Notes under the pieces: generated by a model
What the model saw: the letters and a program-made list of their open reading frames with translations, nothing else
Told to the model about the DNA's origin: nothing
Database searches by the model: none
Shown: positions 47,500-56,904 of the stretch, piece after piece
How positions within the stretch are numbered: position 1 is the first letter of the stretch
How the letters are laid out: each line of letters starts with the position of its first letter
DNA from: Mycolicibacterium sp. TY81
GTDB lineage: Bacteria; Actinomycetota; Actinomycetes; Mycobacteriales; Mycobacteriaceae
Direction of reading: 5' to 3'
DNA: 64,000 nt
Assembly: GCF_018326285.1 (NCBI RefSeq)
Contig: NZ_AP023362.1
Location: 3,720,001-3,784,000 of the forward strand
Made by a program: the position numbers and the translations under genes

Positions 47500-48105
47500 G
47501 TGGCACGAGCTCCGTCGACAGCAGACGAAATCCTTACTCACGCAGAAAGACTCATCATCGCCGGCGGCTACAACGGCTTCAGCTACGCCGACATCGCGAA
47601 CGAAATCGGCATCCGCAAGCCGAGCATTCACCACCACTTCCCCACCAAGGCCGATCTTGTCCGGACCCTGGTGAGCCGTTACCGGCAGGAGGCCCTCGCC
47701 GGAATCGCCGAGATAGAACGCCACGTCGGCGATCCCATCGGCATGCTGCGTAGCTACGTCGATTACTGGCGCGCCTGCATCGCGGACGCGAGCCATCCAT
47801 TTTGCGTCTGCGCCCTCCTGGCCGGCGAACTACCTTCCCTCCCGGAGCAAGTCGCCGACGAGGTGACCGCTCACTTTCGCGCACTGTCGGCGTGGCTGAC
47901 GTCGGTTCTCGAGCGGGGCGCCGAGCAGCAACTGATTCGAATCGAGACAAGTCCCGGCGTCGACGCCGAGGTGTTCATGGCCACCGTGCACGGGGCGATG
48001 CTGTCCGCCCGCGCCTACGGCGATGCCGCAACGTTCGCCACCGTCGTAACCCCTCTGGTCAACCGACTCGACGCGATGGGCTCCACTCCGACGGCAACTG
48101 CGTGA
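47500..48105 (+). CDS. TetR-family transcriptional repressor
   Basis: 201 residues. The N-terminal helix-turn-helix (ILTHAERLIIAGGYNGFSYA; IGIRKPSIHHHFPTKADLV) has the YNGFSYADIA form typical of the YxaF/LmrA branch. The C-terminal ligand domain has a Cys-rich stretch (HPFCVCALLAGELP). Starts at GTG 47500 with no Shine-Dalgarno, as expected for a leaderless gene. Its likely targets are itself and the membrane protein gene that follows. Confidence 0.88.
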   Translation: MARAPSTADEILTHAERLIIAGGYNGFSYADIANEIGIRKPSIHHHFPTKADLVRTLVSRYRQEALAGIAEIERHVGDPIGMLRSYVDYWRACIADASHPFCVCALLAGELPSLPEQVADEVTAHFRALSAWLTSVLERGAEQQLIRIETSPGVDAEVFMATVHGAMLSARAYGDAATFATVVTPLVNRLDAMGSTPTATA

Positions 48106-48215
48106 ACACCACGGCGGCAGCACCAATGACGAACAAGTCGTCGAAGTGAGCAATGCGGCGCACCCGCCGAAACCGATTCGTCGCGGCGATCGAAATCATT
48201 GAGAGGAAACCCATC

Positions 48216-48839
48216 ATGTCAATCCACCAAGCCAGCCCGTCCGAGACCGACCGTGAGCAGTGGTTGAAGGTCTACTACTTCGTTCGCGCAGCCGTCTCCT
48301 TCGCCTGGGTAGCTGTCGCGCTGACGCTCGCGCAGCACAGCCGGCCGCTGGCTGCCGGGTGGCTCATCCTCTATCCGCTGTGGGACGCCGCGGCCAATTT
48401 CTGGGATGGCACGCGAAGCGGTGGACTGACGCAAAACCGGAGCCAGTTGATCAACGTTGCGGTCAGTCTGATCGTCACCGTCGTGGCTGCCTACGCCCTG
48501 TTCGCGGATACGACATGGGTACTCGCAGTCTTCGGCGCGTGGGCCACCCTTGCCGGGTTGCTGCAACTCATCACCGCCATTCGACGCTGGAAAATCGGCG
48601 CGCAGTGGGCAATGGTCCTCAGCGGCGGCCAGTCGGCGCTTGTCGGCGGTCTGTTCATCACCCAGGCTCACACGCCGACCACCGGATCGGTCAAGACCCT
48701 TGCCGGATATGCCGCGATGGGCGCGATCTACTTTCTGATCTCAGCGGTCTGGCTGACGGTGAAGGCCAAGCGCACCAAGGCAATAGGTGTCCCGCACGAT
48801 GGTGACGCGCGCACCGAGACGCTCGCCTCCGGGCAGTAG
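48216..48839 (+). CDS. DUF308-type membrane protein
   Basis: 207 residues, about five to six hydrophobic helices; the GWLILYPLWDAAANFWDG and VFGAWATLAGLLQLITAIR segments fit the DUF308/HdeD-like family. ATG 48216 follows GAGAGGA. Probably controlled by the upstream TetR. Function unknown; HdeD-type proteins are linked to acid or envelope stress. Confidence 0.65.
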   Translation: MSIHQASPSETDREQWLKVYYFVRAAVSFAWVAVALTLAQHSRPLAAGWLILYPLWDAAANFWDGTRSGGLTQNRSQLINVAVSLIVTVVAAYALFADTTWVLAVFGAWATLAGLLQLITAIRRWKIGAQWAMVLSGGQSALVGGLFITQAHTPTTGSVKTLAGYAAMGAIYFLISAVWLTVKAKRTKAIGVPHDGDARTETLASGQ

Positions 48840-48858
48840 GCGCCGCCGGTCACGGGCA

Positions 48859-49962
48859 CTAGCCGTCGAAAGTCGTCGTGGCCGTGGCCAGTTCGTCGAT
48901 CACATCGGCGACCTCTTTGCGGCCTCGCCAGGCCCGGCATTGCCGCATGGCCCCGTTGCCCTGCTCCGCGATGCGCGCCAACTCGTTGCGTGCCATCTCA
49001 TAGTCGCCCAGCGCTTCGAGCACCGGACGGAGGTGCTCGATGAATCCGGCCAGCAGGACCCGGGCCGGCGCCATCGAACAGTCGCCCGCCAGGTCGATCG
49101 CCTCGCCGTCGAGGCCGTCACGCGCCGCCTTCCAGTGCGCGGCGCGCAGTGTCCAATCATCAAGGCGTGGAACGGGTTCCCCACGCTCTTTCCCGTCCAG
49201 CGCCATCATCACCGCGGCGCGGATGAGCGTGGCCAGGAGCACCGTCTCGGCCACTGTTGCCGGCACGTCGGCCACCCGTACCTCGACGGTCGGGAAATTG
49301 GCCGACGGCCGCACATCCCAATAGAGCATGCCGTCGTCGAGCACGGCGCCGGCCCGCGTCAGGGCATCGGTCACGGCGTCATAGCTCTCGACCGAGTCGA
49401 AGTACGGCGGGGGCCCCGCGCTCGGCCAGCGAGTCCACAACACGCCGCGGAAGCTGGCGTAGCCGCTGTCGGCGCTGCGGTAGATCGCCGAATTCGCGCT
49501 CAGCGCAAGGAGCAGGTGCAGGTACGGCCGGAGCCGGTTGCTGACGTCGACGGCCGCCGCCCGGCTGGGCACCGCGACGTGCACGTGACATCCAGAGATG
49601 CCCTGCTCATGAGCGATCATGCCGAAGCGGTCGGCGATGCGGCCGTAACGCTCGGTAGTCGTCACCGGGAACGCGTGCGGCACGGTCGGCGGTAGCGCGA
49701 CGGCCAACAGCCGCGCCCGCTGTGCCTCGGCCGACTCGGTGGCGACGCGGCGCAGCCGAGTCAGTTCCGCACGCAGATCGTCGCTGCTACTCATTACGGC
49801 GGTCGTGGTCTCGACCTGGCACCTGGTCAACTCGAGCTGTAGGTCCACACCGCGTGCGGCCGCATACTCCGCGACCGCCTGATTACGCGGAGTGGGCGCA
49901 CCGTCGCGGTGATCGACGAGGAGAAATTCCTCCTCCACCCCGAAAGTCGGCAGGTCGGTCAT
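48859..49962 (-). CDS. YbdK-family carboxylate-amine ligase (glutamate-cysteine ligase type 2-like)
   Basis: 367 residues beginning with FGVEEEFLLVD, the metal-binding Glu cluster of this family, with GCHVHVAVPSR, NSAIYRSADSGYASFR and ANFPTVEVRVADVP further on. It is an ATP-dependent ligase with at best weak glutamate-cysteine ligase activity in studied members. Mycobacteria use mycothiol, so the true substrate is open. Unrelated to ESX-4, it lies between mycP4 and eccB4. Confidence 0.82.
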   Translation of the reverse strand: MTDLPTFGVEEEFLLVDHRDGAPTPRNQAVAEYAAARGVDLQLELTRCQVETTTAVMSSSDDLRAELTRLRRVATESAEAQRARLLAVALPPTVPHAFPVTTTERYGRIADRFGMIAHEQGISGCHVHVAVPSRAAAVDVSNRLRPYLHLLLALSANSAIYRSADSGYASFRGVLWTRWPSAGPPPYFDSVESYDAVTDALTRAGAVLDDGMLYWDVRPSANFPTVEVRVADVPATVAETVLLATLIRAAVMMALDGKERGEPVPRLDDWTLRAAHWKAARDGLDGEAIDLAGDCSMAPARVLLAGFIEHLRPVLEALGDYEMARNELARIAEQGNGAMRQCRAWRGRKEVADVIDELATATTTFDG

Positions 49963-50009
49963 GGCACCTGGAATGCCCCGGAGGCCACCAGGGCAAACCC
50001 GCCGGCTCG

Positions 50010-51365
50010 CTATGGCGACAGGCCGTCGCGCTGCACCTCGGCCGCCGCCACACTCAGCTCGGGGCCGCCGGGCAACCGGGCCAGCAGGGGCCAGGGCGCC
50101 GGCAGCGGCGCACCCTCCACCCCGAGGTACTTCGCCGTCTCGGCATCGTGGAGGCCGTACCGCACCCCGCTGTCCGTGACCAGGTACAGCGGTCCGGTCA
50201 CCGATCCACCGGTGGCCCCGGTGGCGTGCACGTAGGCGTAGCGGCCCGGCGGGATCGCCACGGCATCGATGTTCGGACCGTCACCGTCTTCTTGCGCCAG
50301 CGTCCTCATCGCCTGGCCGGGTTTCCCCTGCACGACAACGGTTTCGGCGCGGCTGTCGTCCGATCGCCAGCGGGCGCAGACCGGGGCCTCGCTCGGCAGG
50401 GGCGGGCTCGCCCGGTCCGGAAACGTCGACACGGCAAGGTCGTGGACCGCGGGGATGGCGGCGATGGCCGCCGGCGCCACACTGCGGAGGTCACCGTCGT
50501 CCACGCCGTGGGTGAAGCGGATGACGTCGGCCGCCACGTCACCGATGCGCTGCAGACCACCGCTGAGGACCACGTGATGTTCCGGGGCGTCGGCGCGGCT
50601 CACGCGCAGCACCTGCCCGACGACGAAACCGCCCGGGCCCGTCCTGCCGAGGGCCGGGATCGGCGGCGCCGTGATCGCGGGAAGTTCGGACAGCAGGTCG
50701 AGGAACGATCGCGACACCTGCCGGGGCGTGACGCCGTCGAGCCGCAGCGCTCTGACCACCGCGAGGTCACGCAGATCCACCGCGGCGCGCTTGCCCCCGT
50801 ACAGCAGATAGGTGGTGGACAGGTGCTCCCCCGCCGCCGTCGCCAGGATCGGTCGTCCGCCATCGGGTCCGACAGCGCCCTCGCCGGCGATCAGTGACGT
50901 CCGGCCGCTGTCGCACACCTGCCACGACGCCGCCGCGAGTGGCCGGCCCAATTCAGCTGGGGCACCCGGGATTCCGATGAGAGGCCCGCGCGGTGCGCTC
51001 GCGATGGCCGCCGCGTCCACCGCGACGGGGTTGACCGCGGACCTCGCGACGAGCCGGGCCGACGCGAGATTCAGCGCGGGGTGCCACGTCGGCCCGATCC
51101 GCACGTACAGCGCGCCGGTGTCCCGGACCATGACGATGGGCGCGTCTCCCAGCCTGCCCGCCGGCGACGCGATCGCGATGACCGCACAGACCGCCACTGC
51201 CAACAGTCCGACGAGCCATCCTGACGCGTACGAAATCGATTGCGCGCGAATCGGTTCGTCGACCATCGCCGCGTCACCACGCACCAGTGCATGCATCAGC
51301 CGCCGCGTCTGAAAACGCCGGCCGCTGGCCTCCAGCTGCGCGCCCTGCCCCCGAGCCATGTCCAT
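50010..51365 (-). CDS. eccB4: ESX-4 membrane protein EccB4
   Basis: 451 residues: a short cytoplasmic tail with RRFQTRRLMHALVRGD, one membrane helix (about 48-70), then a large periplasmic domain with repeats as in EccB1/EccB5 (GPLYLVTDSGVRYGLHD near the end). ATG 51365 or 51359 (the latter better spaced from GGGGG). Separated from mycP4 by three genes; in M. tuberculosis eccB4 (Rv3450c) follows mycP4 directly. Confidence 0.92.
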   Translation of the reverse strand: MDMARGQGAQLEASGRRFQTRRLMHALVRGDAAMVDEPIRAQSISYASGWLVGLLAVAVCAVIAIASPAGRLGDAPIVMVRDTGALYVRIGPTWHPALNLASARLVARSAVNPVAVDAAAIASAPRGPLIGIPGAPAELGRPLAAASWQVCDSGRTSLIAGEGAVGPDGGRPILATAAGEHLSTTYLLYGGKRAAVDLRDLAVVRALRLDGVTPRQVSRSFLDLLSELPAITAPPIPALGRTGPGGFVVGQVLRVSRADAPEHHVVLSGGLQRIGDVAADVIRFTHGVDDGDLRSVAPAAIAAIPAVHDLAVSTFPDRASPPLPSEAPVCARWRSDDSRAETVVVQGKPGQAMRTLAQEDGDGPNIDAVAIPPGRYAYVHATGATGGSVTGPLYLVTDSGVRYGLHDAETAKYLGVEGAPLPAPWPLLARLPGGPELSVAAAEVQRDGLSP

Positions 51366-51421
51366 CCCCCGGCTAGCAGCCTAACCGCGGACGGCCACCC
51401 GTCCCGACGCCAGTTTTCTCG

Positions 51422-51474
51422 GGGATTTGTGCACGATTTTCCGCGCCGACCGCGGAAAATCGTGCACAAATCCC
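51422..51474. terminator. 24-bp perfect hairpin after glpK
   Basis: Arms 51422-51445 and 51451-51474 pair fully around a 5-base loop (CCGAC). The stem touches the last base of the glpK stop codon. Contains an inner GTGCAC dyad in each arm. Terminator for glpK ahead of eccB4. Confidence 0.72.
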
Positions 51475-52991
51475 TAGGAGACGTCGACCCAGTCCAGGGT
51501 GCGGCCGACGGCCTTCTGCCAGCCGGCGTATCCGGCGGCGCGCTGGCCGTCGTCCCACGACGGTGCCCAGCGCTTGTGCTCCAGCCAGTTGGCGCGCAGC
51601 TCGTCAGGGTTCGACCAGAACCCCACACCGAGCCCGGCGGCATACGCCGCGCCGAGCGCAGTGGTCTCGGCGACAACGGGTTTCACCACTTCGACGCCCA
51701 GCACGTCGGCCTGGATCTGCATGCACAGTTCGTTGGCGGTGATGCCGCCGTCGACCTTGAGTACTTCGAGGTGCACGCCGGAGTCCGCGGCCATGGCGTC
51801 GACGACGTCGCGGCTCTGGTAGCAGATGGCCTCGAGGGTGGCCCGGGCGATATGGGCGTTGGTGTTGAACCGCGACAGCCCGACGATCGCGCCGCGCGCA
51901 TCCGAACGCCAGTACGGCGCAAAGAGTCCCGAGAACGCCGGCACGAAGTAGACGCCGCCGTTGTCCTCCACCTGGCGAGCCAGCGTCTCACTGTCGGAGG
52001 CACCGGCGATGATGCCCAGCTGGTCCCGCAGCCACTGCACGGCCGACCCGGTGACGGCGATCGAACCCTCCAGCGCGTAAACGGGTTTCGCGTCACCGAA
52101 GCGGTAACACACAGTCGTCAGCAGGCCGTGCTCCGAGCGCACGATCTTCTCACCGGTGTTGAGGAGCAGGAAATTACCTGTGCCGTAGGTGTTCTTGGCC
52201 TCGCCCGCCGACAGACACACCTGCCCGACCATGGCGGCCTGCTGGTCGCCGAGGATGCCGGTGACCGGTACCGGCGCGCCGAGAGGGCCGTCGGCCGCCG
52301 TCAGGCCGTAGGGCTCCGACACCGACGACGACGCGATGGCCGGCAGCATCTGGCGCGGAATCCCGAAGAACGACAACAGTTCGTCGTCCCAGTCCAGGGT
52401 CTCGAGGTTCATCAGCATGGTGCGGCTGGCGTTGGTGACGTCGGTGACGTGCACGCCGCCGCGGGTACCGCCGGTCAGGTTCCACAGCACCCACGTGTCG
52501 CAGGTGCCGAAGATCGCGTCACCGCGTTCGGCGGCGTCCCGCACGCCGTCGACGTTCTCGAGGATCCACTGAATCTTGCCGCCGGAGAAGTAGGTCGCCG
52601 GCGGCAGACCGGCCTTGCGGCGGATGACGTCGCCGTGGCCGTCGTGTTCCAGGGCCGAGGCGATGCGGTCGGTGCGGGTGTCCTGCCACACGATCGCGTG
52701 GTAGTACGGGCGCCCGGTGTGCTTGTTCCACACCATGGTCGTCTCACGCTGGTTGGTGATACCGAGCGCGACCAGATCGGACGCCGACAGCCGGGTCTTG
52801 TTCAGCGCGGTCTGCAGCACCGAGCCGGTGCGCTCCCAGATCTCGACGGGATTGTGCTCGACCCACCCGGCCCGCGGCAGGATCTGCTCGTGCTCGAGCT
52901 GGTGGCGTCCGACCTCGCGACCTGAGTGATCGAAGATCATCGCCCGGGTGCTGGTGGTGCCCTGGTCGATGGCCGCCACGAATTCGGCCAA
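51474..52991 (-). CDS. glpK: Glycerol kinase
   Basis: Phosphorylates glycerol to glycerol-3-phosphate. 505 residues, full length. [18 protein letters not shown] (phosphate 1 motif), [17 protein letters not shown] and the C-terminal [13 protein letters not shown] are intact. Monocistronic by its surroundings: a long hairpin follows and the upstream gene is over 100 bp away. Confidence 0.95.
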   Translation of the reverse strand: MAEFVAAIDQGTTSTRAMIFDHSGREVGRHQLEHEQILPRAGWVEHNPVEIWERTGSVLQTALNKTRLSASDLVALGITNQRETTMVWNKHTGRPYYHAIVWQDTRTDRIASALEHDGHGDVIRRKAGLPPATYFSGGKIQWILENVDGVRDAAERGDAIFGTCDTWVLWNLTGGTRGGVHVTDVTNASRTMLMNLETLDWDDELLSFFGIPRQMLPAIASSSVSEPYGLTAADGPLGAPVPVTGILGDQQAAMVGQVCLSAGEAKNTYGTGNFLLLNTGEKIVRSEHGLLTTVCYRFGDAKPVYALEGSIAVTGSAVQWLRDQLGIIAGASDSETLARQVEDNGGVYFVPAFSGLFAPYWRSDARGAIVGLSRFNTNAHIARATLEAICYQSRDVVDAMAADSGVHLEVLKVDGGITANELCMQIQADVLGVEVVKPVVAETTALGAAYAAGLGVGFWSNPDELRANWLEHKRWAPSWDDGQRAAGYAGWQKAVGRTLDWVDVS

Positions 52992-53105
52992 TGGCCCGTC
53001 CTTCCGCTCAAACGCTGCATCCGCTGTCGGACATCACGGTAGGAGACGCGGGCCTGTCACGCGATGCATTGCGGCAACCGGCGCGGGCGCGTCGGACGCC
53101 GAATG

Positions 53106-53660
53106 TCAGTTCTCGCGGGCGCGGCGTTCGCGGTACGCCGCGACGTGCTGGCGGTTCCCGCAGTTCCCGGTGTCGCAGAAGATGCGGGATCGGTTGCGCG
53201 ACATGTCGATCAGCACCGCGGTGCAGTCCGACGCCGCACACGTCTTGAGCCGGCGCAGTTCACCGGCGCGGATCAGGTCGGCCAGGGCCATCGCCATCTC
53301 GGCGCCCATGCGCTGGGCGAGCGGGTCCTGGTCGGCCGCCAGGTGCAGGTGCCATTCCGGCATCTCGGGGTGTCGCGTCAGCCAGGGGTTGGCGCGGGTG
53401 TCACTGAGCAGGGCGTTGACCTGGCCGACCACCGCCTCCTCGTCGTCCGCCGCGGCCCACAGCAACCCGAGCCGTTCGCGCAGGGCCTGCACCGCGGCCA
53501 GCTCCGCGGTGTCCCGGTCGCGCCGGCCCGTCCAGCCGAAGTCGTTCAGATACCCGTCGAGGGCCGCCAGGTCGGCCAGCTGGTCGCCGTCGACCCGGTC
53601 GCTGTTGATCAACACGCACGCCGCGCGCAGCGTGAGCTCCGTGTCATGACTGAAATTCAT
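53106..53660 (-). CDS. CGNR zinc-finger putative transcriptional regulator
   Basis: 184 residues: an N-terminal stress-response-like domain (ABATE type) and a C-terminal CGNR zinc finger. The four cysteines are visible in CAASDCTAVLID and FCDTGNCGNRQHVAAYRERR. ATG 53660 chosen because MNFSHDTELTLRAA opens the domain; an upstream start at 53693 or 53711 is possible. Divergent from an EamA transporter over 75 bp, probably its regulator. Confidence 0.8.
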   Translation of the reverse strand: MNFSHDTELTLRAACVLINSDRVDGDQLADLAALDGYLNDFGWTGRRDRDTAELAAVQALRERLGLLWAAADDEEAVVGQVNALLSDTRANPWLTRHPEMPEWHLHLAADQDPLAQRMGAEMAMALADLIRAGELRRLKTCAASDCTAVLIDMSRNRSRIFCDTGNCGNRQHVAAYRERRAREN

Positions 53661-53735
53661 TTGACTCGTTACACCCGCCCTCCGTAGCGTCATGACCAAT
53701 CCCAACTTCACTCATTACATCATCGGAGGTGGCCC

Positions 53736-54758
53736 GTGACTGCGTCGAACGGCACCGCGGCCGGCCACTTCCGGACCGGCATGATCTTTGCCGTCGCATC
53801 CGCCTTCACCTTCGGGATGGCCGGTGCCCTGGGCAAGTCCCTGATCGAGGCGGGCTGGAGCCCCACCGCCGCGGTGGTCGCCCGGCTGACCGGCGGCGCG
53901 CTGGTCATGGCCGTGGTCGCGACGATCCTGCGCCGCGGCTGGGTACGCGAAGCGCTGAGCCACAAAGCGACGGTCGTCGCCTACGGCGCCATCCCGATCG
54001 CGGGCGCCCAGCTGTGCTACTTCAATGCCGTCACCTATCTGCCGGTCGGCGTGGCACTGCTGCTCGAGTACGCCGCGCCCCTGCTGGTGGTCGGCTGGGT
54101 GTGGGCCACGACCCGGCGCCGCCCCAGCACGCTCACGCTCGCCGGTGTCGCGATCGCCATCGCCGGCATCACGCTGGTGCTCGGCCTGGTCGGGCCCGGC
54201 AGCCACACCGGCGCCCAGATCAGCCTCGCCGGGATCGGTTGGGGCATGGGCGCGGCCGTCTGCGCCGCCTGCTACTTCGTCATGTCCGACAAGGCCAGCG
54301 CCGACGGCACCGGCCTGCACTCCATCACCCTGGCCACCGGCGGCCTGCTGGTCGGCGCCGCGACGGTGGCACTGCTGGGTGTGTCGGGCGTCATGCCGCT
54401 CACCTTCACCAGCCACACCACCACGCTGGCCGGCCTGTCGACGTCCTGGCTGGTCCCCGTCATCGCCCTGGCCATCGTGCCGACCGCGCTGGCCTACACC
54501 TTCGGCATCATGGGCATCGCCCGCCTGCAGCCCCGGTTCGCCTCACTGGTCGGCCTGTCCGAGGTGATGTTCGCCGTCCTGGCGGCCTGGGCACTGCTGG
54601 GTGAGGCCATCACCGGCATCCAATTGCTGGGTGGCGCGGTGGTGCTGGCCGGCCTGGCGCTTGCCCGCCAGGGCGACCGCGGCGAAGCGACCTGGCATGA
54701 CGATTGGCCCGACAGTCCGGAGGGTTTGCCAGCAGGTCAAACAATTGGCCGTAGCTGA
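53736..54758 (+). CDS. EamA/RhaT-family (DMT) transporter
   Basis: 340 residues, ten hydrophobic helices in two five-helix EamA repeats (helix 3-4 sequence GAQLCYFNAVTYLPVGVALL; second repeat ARLQPRFASLVGLSEVMFAV). GTG 53736 follows GGAGGT. A short hydrophilic tail closes it. Likely exporter of an amino acid or small metabolite; substrate unknown. CGNR regulator divergently encoded. Confidence 0.82.
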   Translation: MTASNGTAAGHFRTGMIFAVASAFTFGMAGALGKSLIEAGWSPTAAVVARLTGGALVMAVVATILRRGWVREALSHKATVVAYGAIPIAGAQLCYFNAVTYLPVGVALLLEYAAPLLVVGWVWATTRRRPSTLTLAGVAIAIAGITLVLGLVGPGSHTGAQISLAGIGWGMGAAVCAACYFVMSDKASADGTGLHSITLATGGLLVGAATVALLGVSGVMPLTFTSHTTTLAGLSTSWLVPVIALAIVPTALAYTFGIMGIARLQPRFASLVGLSEVMFAVLAAWALLGEAITGIQLLGGAVVLAGLALARQGDRGEATWHDDWPDSPEGLPAGQTIGRS

Positions 54759-54767
54759 GCCCCATAT

Positions 54768-55442
54768 GTGAAGATGGCCCGCGTGACCTTGCTCAGCACG
54801 TCGGTCCGAGTGGCCGCAATCGCCGCCGCCGTCATCTCCGGAACCGCACTGCTGCCGTCGGCGCCCGCCCAGGCAGACGCCTGCCCGAACATCGAGGTGA
54901 TCTTCGCCCGCGGCACGCACGACGACCCCGGCATGGGCCGCGTGGGCTCGGTACTGGTCGACGCGCTGCAGCCTCTGGTCGGCAACCGCACCGTCACCGG
55001 CTACGCCGTCGAGTACCCGGCGTCCTATGACTTCCTCACCGCGCAGGACGGCGCGACGGACGCGCAGAACCGCATCGCGACCATGGCGCAGCAGTGCCCC
55101 AGCACCAAGATCGTGCTCGGTGGCTACTCGCAGGGCGCCGCGGTGGTCGACATGCTGGCCGGCGTTCCGCCGCTCGGTGACCGGATCGGCGATGTCGGCT
55201 CGGCACCTCCGCTGCCCACCGAACTCGCGAACCGGGTCGCGGCTGCCGCCGTATTCGGTAACCCGTCGGCCAAGTTCAGCCATCCGCTGGACTCCATCGG
55301 CCTGTTCTCGAACCGCTCGGTGGACCTGTGCCTGTGGGGCGACCCGATCTGCTCGCGTGGCCGAAGCCCGTTCGCGCACTCGCGCTATGAGTCGTCCGAG
55401 TACATCGGGCAGGCCGCGCAGTTCATCGCATCCCGCGTCTGA
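54768..55442 (+). CDS. Secreted cutinase-family esterase (1 of 4)
   Basis: 224 residues. A signal peptide (about 1-37, ending APAQA-DA) precedes a cutinase fold with catalytic Ser121 (GGYSQGA), Asp192 (LWGDPIC) and His204 (PFAHSRY), plus two disulfide pairs (Cys39/Cys110, Cys188/Cys195). The start is GTG 54768 or ATG 54774. In M. tuberculosis this place holds cut3 and cut4. Such enzymes hydrolyse lipids or cell-envelope esters outside the cell. Confidence 0.88.
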   Translation: MKMARVTLLSTSVRVAAIAAAVISGTALLPSAPAQADACPNIEVIFARGTHDDPGMGRVGSVLVDALQPLVGNRTVTGYAVEYPASYDFLTAQDGATDAQNRIATMAQQCPSTKIVLGGYSQGAAVVDMLAGVPPLGDRIGDVGSAPPLPTELANRVAAAAVFGNPSAKFSHPLDSIGLFSNRSVDLCLWGDPICSRGRSPFAHSRYESSEYIGQAAQFIASRV

Positions 55443-55498
55443 CCGGCGGCGGACCGGCTGTCGCGGGAGCACATCGGGAGTCGCGGTTAGGATTCGGT

Positions 55499-56164
55499 GT
55501 GATCATCAGTGCTCTGCGCCGGGCCTTCGCCGGCACCGCAACCACCGTCGTCATGGCCGGCATCACTGTGCTGACGCCACCGTCCCTGGGTGCCATCGGC
55601 ACCGCCGCCGCGGCCAACTGCCCCGACATCGAGGTGACGTTCGCCCGCGGCACGTCCGAAGATCCGGGCCTGGGCCGCGTCGGCGGCGCGTTCGTCAACC
55701 AGCTGCGCAACAAGGTCGGCGGCCGCTCGGTGGGCGCCTACGCCGTCGTCTACCCGGCGTCATACGACTTCCTGGCCGCCGCTGACGGCGCCAACGACGC
55801 CAGCGCCCACATCCAGTGGATGGCCGAGAACTGCCCAGGCACCCGGCAGGTGCTCGGCGGCTACTCGCAGGGCGCCGCGGTGATGGACGTCATCGGCGCC
55901 ATCCCGGTTCCGGGCATCGGCTTCAACAACCCGCTGCCGCCCGAGGCCGCCGGCCACGTCGCGGCGATCGCGGTGTTCGGCAACCCGTCCGCCAAGTTGG
56001 GCCTGCCCCTGACGGCGAGCCCGGTGTGGGGCGGCAAGGTCATCGATCTGTGCAACGCGGGTGATCCGATCTGCCAGACCGACGGTCAGAGCGTGCCGGC
56101 GCACAAGAGCTATGCGGGTGGCCCGACCAACGAAGCGGCCAATTTCGTCGCCGGATTGTTGTAA
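55499..56164 (+). CDS. Secreted cutinase-family esterase (2 of 4)
   Basis: 221 residues. A signal peptide (about 1-39) and mature start NCPDIEVTFARGT; catalytic Ser123 (GGYSQGA), Asp189 (NAGDPIC), His202 (VPAHKSY). GTG at 55499, 56 bp after the previous cutinase. Triad and cysteines intact. Closest in plan to its upstream neighbour. Confidence 0.88.
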   Translation: MIISALRRAFAGTATTVVMAGITVLTPPSLGAIGTAAAANCPDIEVTFARGTSEDPGLGRVGGAFVNQLRNKVGGRSVGAYAVVYPASYDFLAAADGANDASAHIQWMAENCPGTRQVLGGYSQGAAVMDVIGAIPVPGIGFNNPLPPEAAGHVAAIAVFGNPSAKLGLPLTASPVWGGKVIDLCNAGDPICQTDGQSVPAHKSYAGGPTNEAANFVAGLL

Positions 56165-56218
56165 GGCTGGCATCTTTTCTCGACGAGACCGTCAATTCGT
56201 CGGGATACCATCGGATTT

Positions 56219-56884
56219 GTGATTGGCCGCCGGACGCTGTGTGTGCTGATCACCATTCTGACTGTCGGCACCATCCCAATGTCCGTGCTACTGACGGACA
56301 TTGGGGTGGCCAACGCCGCTGCCACATGTGCGCCCGCCGAGGTCGTGTTCGCGCGCGGCCGGATGGAACCGCCCGGTCCCGGACAGGTCGGCGCCGCCTT
56401 CGTCACCGCGCTGCGTCAGCTCCGCGGCCCGAATATCGGTCTGTACCCGGTGAATTACCCCGCGGACACCCAGGTCGACGTGGGCGCCAACGACATGAGC
56501 CGGCGCGTGCAATGGCTCGCCCGTAACTGCCCGGCGACCAAGATCGTGCTCGGCGGTTACTCATTGGGCGCCGCCGCCACCGATCTGGTTATCGCGGTAC
56601 CGATTTCGGCCTTCACCTTCAACAGCCCCCTGCCCCGCGGCGCCGATCAGCACATCGCGGCCGTCGCACTCTTCGGAAATGGCGCCAACTGAGCCCTGCC
56701 CATCACCGCGCTGAGCCCGACGTATCAGAATCGGACCATCGATCTCTGCCATTCCGACGACCCGGTCTGCAACCCGAGCAGCCCCTACAAATGGCGTTCC
56801 GAATGGCAGGATCACCTCGCGCCGGGCTACATCAAGTCCGGCATGGTGACCCAGGCCGCGAAGTTCGTGGCTGCGCGTCTGTGA
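56219..56884 (+). pseudogene. Cutinase-family gene (3 of 4) with an in-frame TGA
   Basis: GTG 56219 opens a 157-codon frame with signal peptide and catalytic Ser in GGYSLGAA, halted by TGA at 56690-56692. The same frame then continues for 63 codons to a second TGA at 56882-56884 with recognisable cutinase sequence: RTIDLCHSDDPVCNP (catalytic Asp) and WQDHLAPGYIKSGM (catalytic His). The sequence before the stop, ALFGNGAN, aligns with ALFGNVTH of gene 4. A single nonsense change thus removes Asp and His. Both halves are otherwise well preserved, so the lesion seems recent or the stop is read through at some level. Confidence 0.85.
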
Positions 56885-56904
56885 CGCGCCGCTAGACTCC
56901 AGCC

